Both the position numbers and the translations under genes were made by a program. From NCBI GenBank assembly GCA_964371835.1, contig CAYJOP010000095.1:1-7641 (forward strand): a stretch of 7,641 nt of DNA, given 5' to 3'. This DNA is from CAYJAD01 sp964371835 (GTDB taxonomy: Bacteria; Desulfobacterota; Desulfovibrionia; Desulfovibrionales; Desulfovibrionaceae). Positions 6,193 to 7,641 of this stretch are shown here, one piece after another. How positions within the stretch are numbered: the stretch's first letter is position 1; each line of letters opens with the position of its first letter. The notes under the pieces are model-generated. The model worked only from the letters and a program-made list of their open reading frames with translations, did not search any database and was not told where the DNA came from.

Positions 6193-6618
6193 CTAACCAT
6201 CATAAGCCATAGCAGAATTAGTAAGAAAACCAGAGCGAGTCATGCCAAGTTCTGCCGCTTTTTTGTCAATTTGCTCCAAAACATTTTTGGGGAAACTCAC
6301 GTTCACACGCACAGGCTTTGTTTCCATACTTGGAATACGTAAAAGTTGATAAAATGGCTCACAACTATCTGCATAATCATCTGCATTTTCAGCAATTTCT
6401 TTAAGTGTTAGCTCCTTAATCTGTGCAAGAGTTGACGGCTTTGGCAAAGTCCGCCTAGCAGATGTATACTCCTCTGCCCAAATAGAAAGCACATCTTCTG
6501 CCATTTCAATGGCATCTTCTATATCTTCACCTTGAGTAAAGGCTTCTGGAAAATCAAAAATACGACAAAAATAAAAATTATCCTTAGTCGGTATAATAGA
6601 TACAAAATAATTTAACAT
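6193..6618 (-). CDS. hicB: HicB-family antitoxin or regulator, solitary, 141 aa
   Basis: The ATG at 6616-6618 follows AAGGAG (about 6625-6630) at normal spacing. Residues about 1-50 show the degraded RNase H-like fold of HicB (YFVSIIP, then FDFPEAFTQGEDIEDAIEMAEDVL). Residues about 102-139 form a ribbon-helix-helix domain (VRVNVSFPKNVLEQIDKKAAELGMTRSGFLTNSAMAY) that would bind operator DNA as a dimer. By family knowledge HicB binds and blocks the HicA mRNA interferase and represses its own promoter. No hicA is present: only about 140 bp separate hicB from the divergent relB-type gene, and the short frame after it is not HicA-like. It is therefore orphaned, either a lone regulator or the survivor of a decayed pair. 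A palindrome sits inside its own promoter (6663-6691), fitting autoregulation. Family call is firm, present role inferred. Confidence 0.9.
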   Translation of the reverse strand: MLNYFVSIIPTKDNFYFCRIFDFPEAFTQGEDIEDAIEMAEDVLSIWAEEYTSARRTLPKPSTLAQIKELTLKEIAENADDYADSCEPFYQLLRIPSMETKPVRVNVSFPKNVLEQIDKKAAELGMTRSGFLTNSAMAYDG

Positions 6619-6662
6619 ATATTCTCCTTACTCAAACGTTTCATTCAATATCCTTAGCCTAC

Positions 6663-6691
6663 TTAATACACATTTTTTTGTGTAGCGTCAA
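6663..6691 (-). promoter_or_regulatory. hicB promoter with embedded operator palindrome
   Basis: On the - strand TTGACG (6691-6686), a 17-bp spacer and TATTAA (6668-6663) form a sigma-70-type promoter 45 bp from the hicB start codon. TACACA-N6-TGTGTA (6667-6684) fills the spacer. Ribbon-helix-helix repressors commonly bind such hexamer inverted repeats, so this is the best candidate HicB operator. The arms are joined by a run of seven T on the + strand. Confidence 0.6.
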
Positions 6692-6711
6692 TTATAAATC
6701 ATAATATCTTC

Positions 6712-6740
6712 TTGACATTATATCAAAAGAGATACAAAAT
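6712..6740 (+). promoter_or_regulatory. Promoter of the RelB/RelE-type operon
   Basis: TTGACA at 6712-6717 is a perfect -35 box. CAAAAT at 6735-6740 (17-bp spacer, 4/6) is the likely -10; TACAAA at 6733-6738 is an alternative. The spacer holds a short inverted repeat TATC-N6-GATA (6721-6734), a possible site for the antitoxin's ribbon-helix-helix domain. The start codon is 22 bp downstream, after AGGGAG at 6751-6756. Confidence 0.55.
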
Positions 6741-6761
6741 AACACCAACAAGGGAGACCCT

Positions 6762-7046
6762 ATGGAAACAACAATGCTCCATGTCAGAGTTGACAAAGAC
6801 TTAAAATCCGAGGCCACAAGGCATCTTGCCAAGGTTGGGCTAACCATGTCTGACGCTGTGCGAGTGCTACTTAATAATATCGTCCACGAGGAAGGCTTAC
6901 CCATAGCATTAACCGCTGGTTCTGCGTCATATGATGCATGGTTTAGGGCAAAAGTACAAGAAGCCTTAGACGACCCTTCAGAGGGCATACCCCATGAAGT
7001 AGTTATGGACGAAGTGCAAGCCCTCATAAATGCCAAAAGACCATGA
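6762..7046 (+). CDS. RelB/DinJ-family antitoxin, 94 aa
   Basis: The ATG at 6762 has AGGGAG (6751-6756) 5 nt upstream. Residues 4-48 are a ribbon-helix-helix domain of RelB/DinJ type: the strand TMLHVRVD, helix KDLKSEATRHLAKVG, then LTMSDAVRVLLNNIVHEEGLPI, the hallmark stretch of this family. The remaining half (about 55-94) is acidic and helical, ending near VMDEVQALINAKRP, and would wrap the toxin. By family knowledge it neutralises the partner toxin, is degraded faster than it, and represses the operon by binding the promoter. Its stop codon overlaps the toxin start by 4 bp (ATGA, 7043-7046), so the two are translationally coupled. It is divergent from hicB and shares the 143-bp intergenic region. 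High confidence. Confidence 0.93.
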   Translation: METTMLHVRVDKDLKSEATRHLAKVGLTMSDAVRVLLNNIVHEEGLPIALTAGSASYDAWFRAKVQEALDDPSEGIPHEVVMDEVQALINAKRP

Positions 7047-7318
7047 AAAAGCTAGTTTGGGATAATGCCGCCAAAACGGACTTGCTGACCATAATAGACT
7101 TCATCTCCGATGATAATTGTGACGCAGCACAAGCCCTAAATGACGATATACAAGCCAAGGCAAGCCAGTTGCCAACCTATCCTCACATGGGCAAAAAAGG
7201 ACGTGTGGACGGAACATTTGAAAAAATCGTCCACCCACACTATATCCTTATATACACCGTGAATGATACCGAAGTACGCATTATACGCCTACTGCATACG
7301 TCACAACAATTCCCATAA
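7043..7318 (+). CDS. RelE/ParE-family toxin, 91 aa
   Basis: Full length for the family and coupled to the antitoxin by an ATGA overlap. The start MKKLVWDNAAKTDLLTIIDF matches the opening strand and helix of RelE/ParE toxins (usual pattern: WTxxAxxDLxxIxxYI). The C-terminal sheet GRVDGTFEKIVHPHYILIYT and VRIIRLLHTSQQFP is the typical conserved end; Arg54, His64, Tyr67 and Arg82 are the visible candidate functional positions. By family knowledge such proteins are either ribosome-dependent mRNA interferases (RelE) or gyrase poisons (ParE). The GRVxGTxExVxHPxYILIY pattern and the HTxQQFP end look closer to the ParE-like branch, but sequence alone does not settle this. The gene is intact with no frameshift, so the module is probably active. 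No clear terminator follows directly. Confidence 0.92.
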   Translation: MKKLVWDNAAKTDLLTIIDFISDDNCDAAQALNDDIQAKASQLPTYPHMGKKGRVDGTFEKIVHPHYILIYTVNDTEVRIIRLLHTSQQFP

Positions 7319-7405
7319 TTTTATCACTACCGTCAGCACCGCTACCGACATCACCATCACTACTGGTACTGACACCCACGCCGCACGTCTAAATCACCCC
7401 TATCA

Positions 7406-7427
7406 GAAAAAAATTTGAATTTTTTTC
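7406..7427. repeat. 22-bp A/T-rich palindrome (possible weak bidirectional terminator)
   Basis: GAAAAAAATT (7406-7415) and AATTTTTTTC (7418-7427) are perfect 10-bp arms with a TG centre. It lies 88 bp after the toxin stop and could weakly end transcription in either direction, since each arm supplies a T-run. The stem is almost GC-free, so a DNA-bending or protein-binding role is possible. Confidence 0.4.
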
Positions 7428-7541
7428 ATCAGCGTTTTCTTCATACCGGCAAATAGAAATATCAAAATCCATTTCGTAAAAATCACAAAATTAAAATCTT
7501 CAGTTATTCCTTCGACTTGACTCCTGTTTTAGCAATGCTTA

Positions 7542-7579
7542 TTGACAAGCAGTAACATAAAAGTTACTTTTTGTACAAT
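7542..7579 (+). promoter_or_regulatory. Candidate promoter and operator of the next gene
   Basis: A perfect TTGACA lies at 7542-7547, and an inverted repeat AGTAAC-N6-GTTACT at 7551-7568. TACAAT (7574-7579) is a good -10 box but is 26 bp from the TTGACA, too far for a standard promoter. TACTTT (7565-7570) has 17-bp spacing but matches poorly. Either the operator blocks the real start or the boxes belong to different promoters. Confidence 0.35.
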
Positions 7580-7623
7580 AAGCTAGGTTATGAACAATTT
7601 ACTCAAGACAATTAGGTGATACC

Positions 7624-7641
7624 ATGAACGCAAGAAGTATT
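7624..7641 (+). CDS. Start of a further gene (first six codons)
   Basis: The ATG at 7624 is preceded by AGGTGA (7614-7619) at 4-5 nt spacing, a good ribosome binding site. The frame MNARSI is open to the window edge. The product cannot be identified from six codons. It is co-directional with the toxin-antitoxin operon but separated by about 305 bp, so it is probably a separate unit. Confidence 0.5.

Larger units (their letters stand above)
7319..7623. other. Intergenic stretch after the toxin gene
   Basis: I see no convincing gene in these 305 bp. Positions 7324-7390 are low-complexity, rich in ACC/CAC/GAC triplets. A 22-bp A/T palindrome is at 7406-7427. The rest is AT-rich, with a TTGACA box and an inverted repeat near 7542-7568 ahead of the next gene. 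Confidence 0.6.

Noticed and set aside
6692..7036. - strand open frame of 114 codons opposite the antitoxin gene
   Set aside because: It is a shadow of the RelB/DinJ-type gene. The translation is Ser/Thr-rich without domain features, and the + strand product is a clear family member.
7302..7418. Thr-rich + strand frame overlapping the toxin end and running to 7418
   Set aside because: It has no start codon or ribosome binding site and its composition comes from low-complexity ACC/ATC triplets. It could be a remnant but there is nothing to support that.
7389..7472. - strand micro-ORF of 27 residues (begins MDFDISICRYEEN)
   Set aside because: No ribosome binding site precedes the ATG and the frame crosses the A/T palindrome at 7406-7427. 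Too short to support.

Overview
The window looks like an accessory stretch of a Gram-negative (diderm) chromosome with moderate-to-low GC. Two large proteins end in autotransporter (type Va-like) beta-barrels with a terminal phenylalanine, which implies an outer membrane. A genus cannot be named from sequence alone. The barrel and linker style and a CCA-encoding tRNA-Asn-like remnant would fit a host-associated proteobacterium or Desulfovibrio-like bacterium, but this is only an impression.

Layout. (1) Positions 1-2291, + strand: the 3' part of a large autotransporter gene whose start lies left of the window, followed by a perfect 20-bp inverted repeat. (2) Positions 2402-2692, - strand: a small Cys-rich protein of unknown function. 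(3) Positions 2730-2901: an integration-site-like junction. It holds two 11-bp tandem repeats, an intrinsic terminator, a 22-nt tRNA-Asn 3' end with no tRNA body, and two TTGAGTTCC repeats. (4) Positions 2963-5020, - strand: a complete second autotransporter with a signal peptide and a repetitive passenger. (5) Positions 5172-5950, - strand: a NYN/PIN-like nuclease gene. Upstream of it are a good promoter carrying two palindromes, a structured leader and an intrinsic terminator that ends just before the ribosome binding site. (6) Positions 6026-6618, - strand: a solitary HicB-type protein with no visible HicA, followed by a 52-codon open frame that may be a gene remnant. (7) Positions 6712-7318, + strand: a complete RelB/DinJ-type antitoxin and RelE/ParE-type toxin operon, divergent from hicB. 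(8) Positions 7319-7641: an intergenic stretch with palindromes, then the first six codons of the next gene.

How it fits together. The right two thirds (from about 2830) read as mobile or accessory cargo placed at a tRNA 3' end: a surface adhesin-like protein, a nuclease under apparent tight RNA-level control, and two toxin-antitoxin-type regulators. No integrase is visible in the window. The most unusual part is the promoter / folded RNA / intrinsic terminator / nuclease arrangement at 5804-5950. It resembles the layout of type III toxin-antitoxin loci or an attenuated operon, but it carries a NYN-type nuclease rather than a ToxN-type one.
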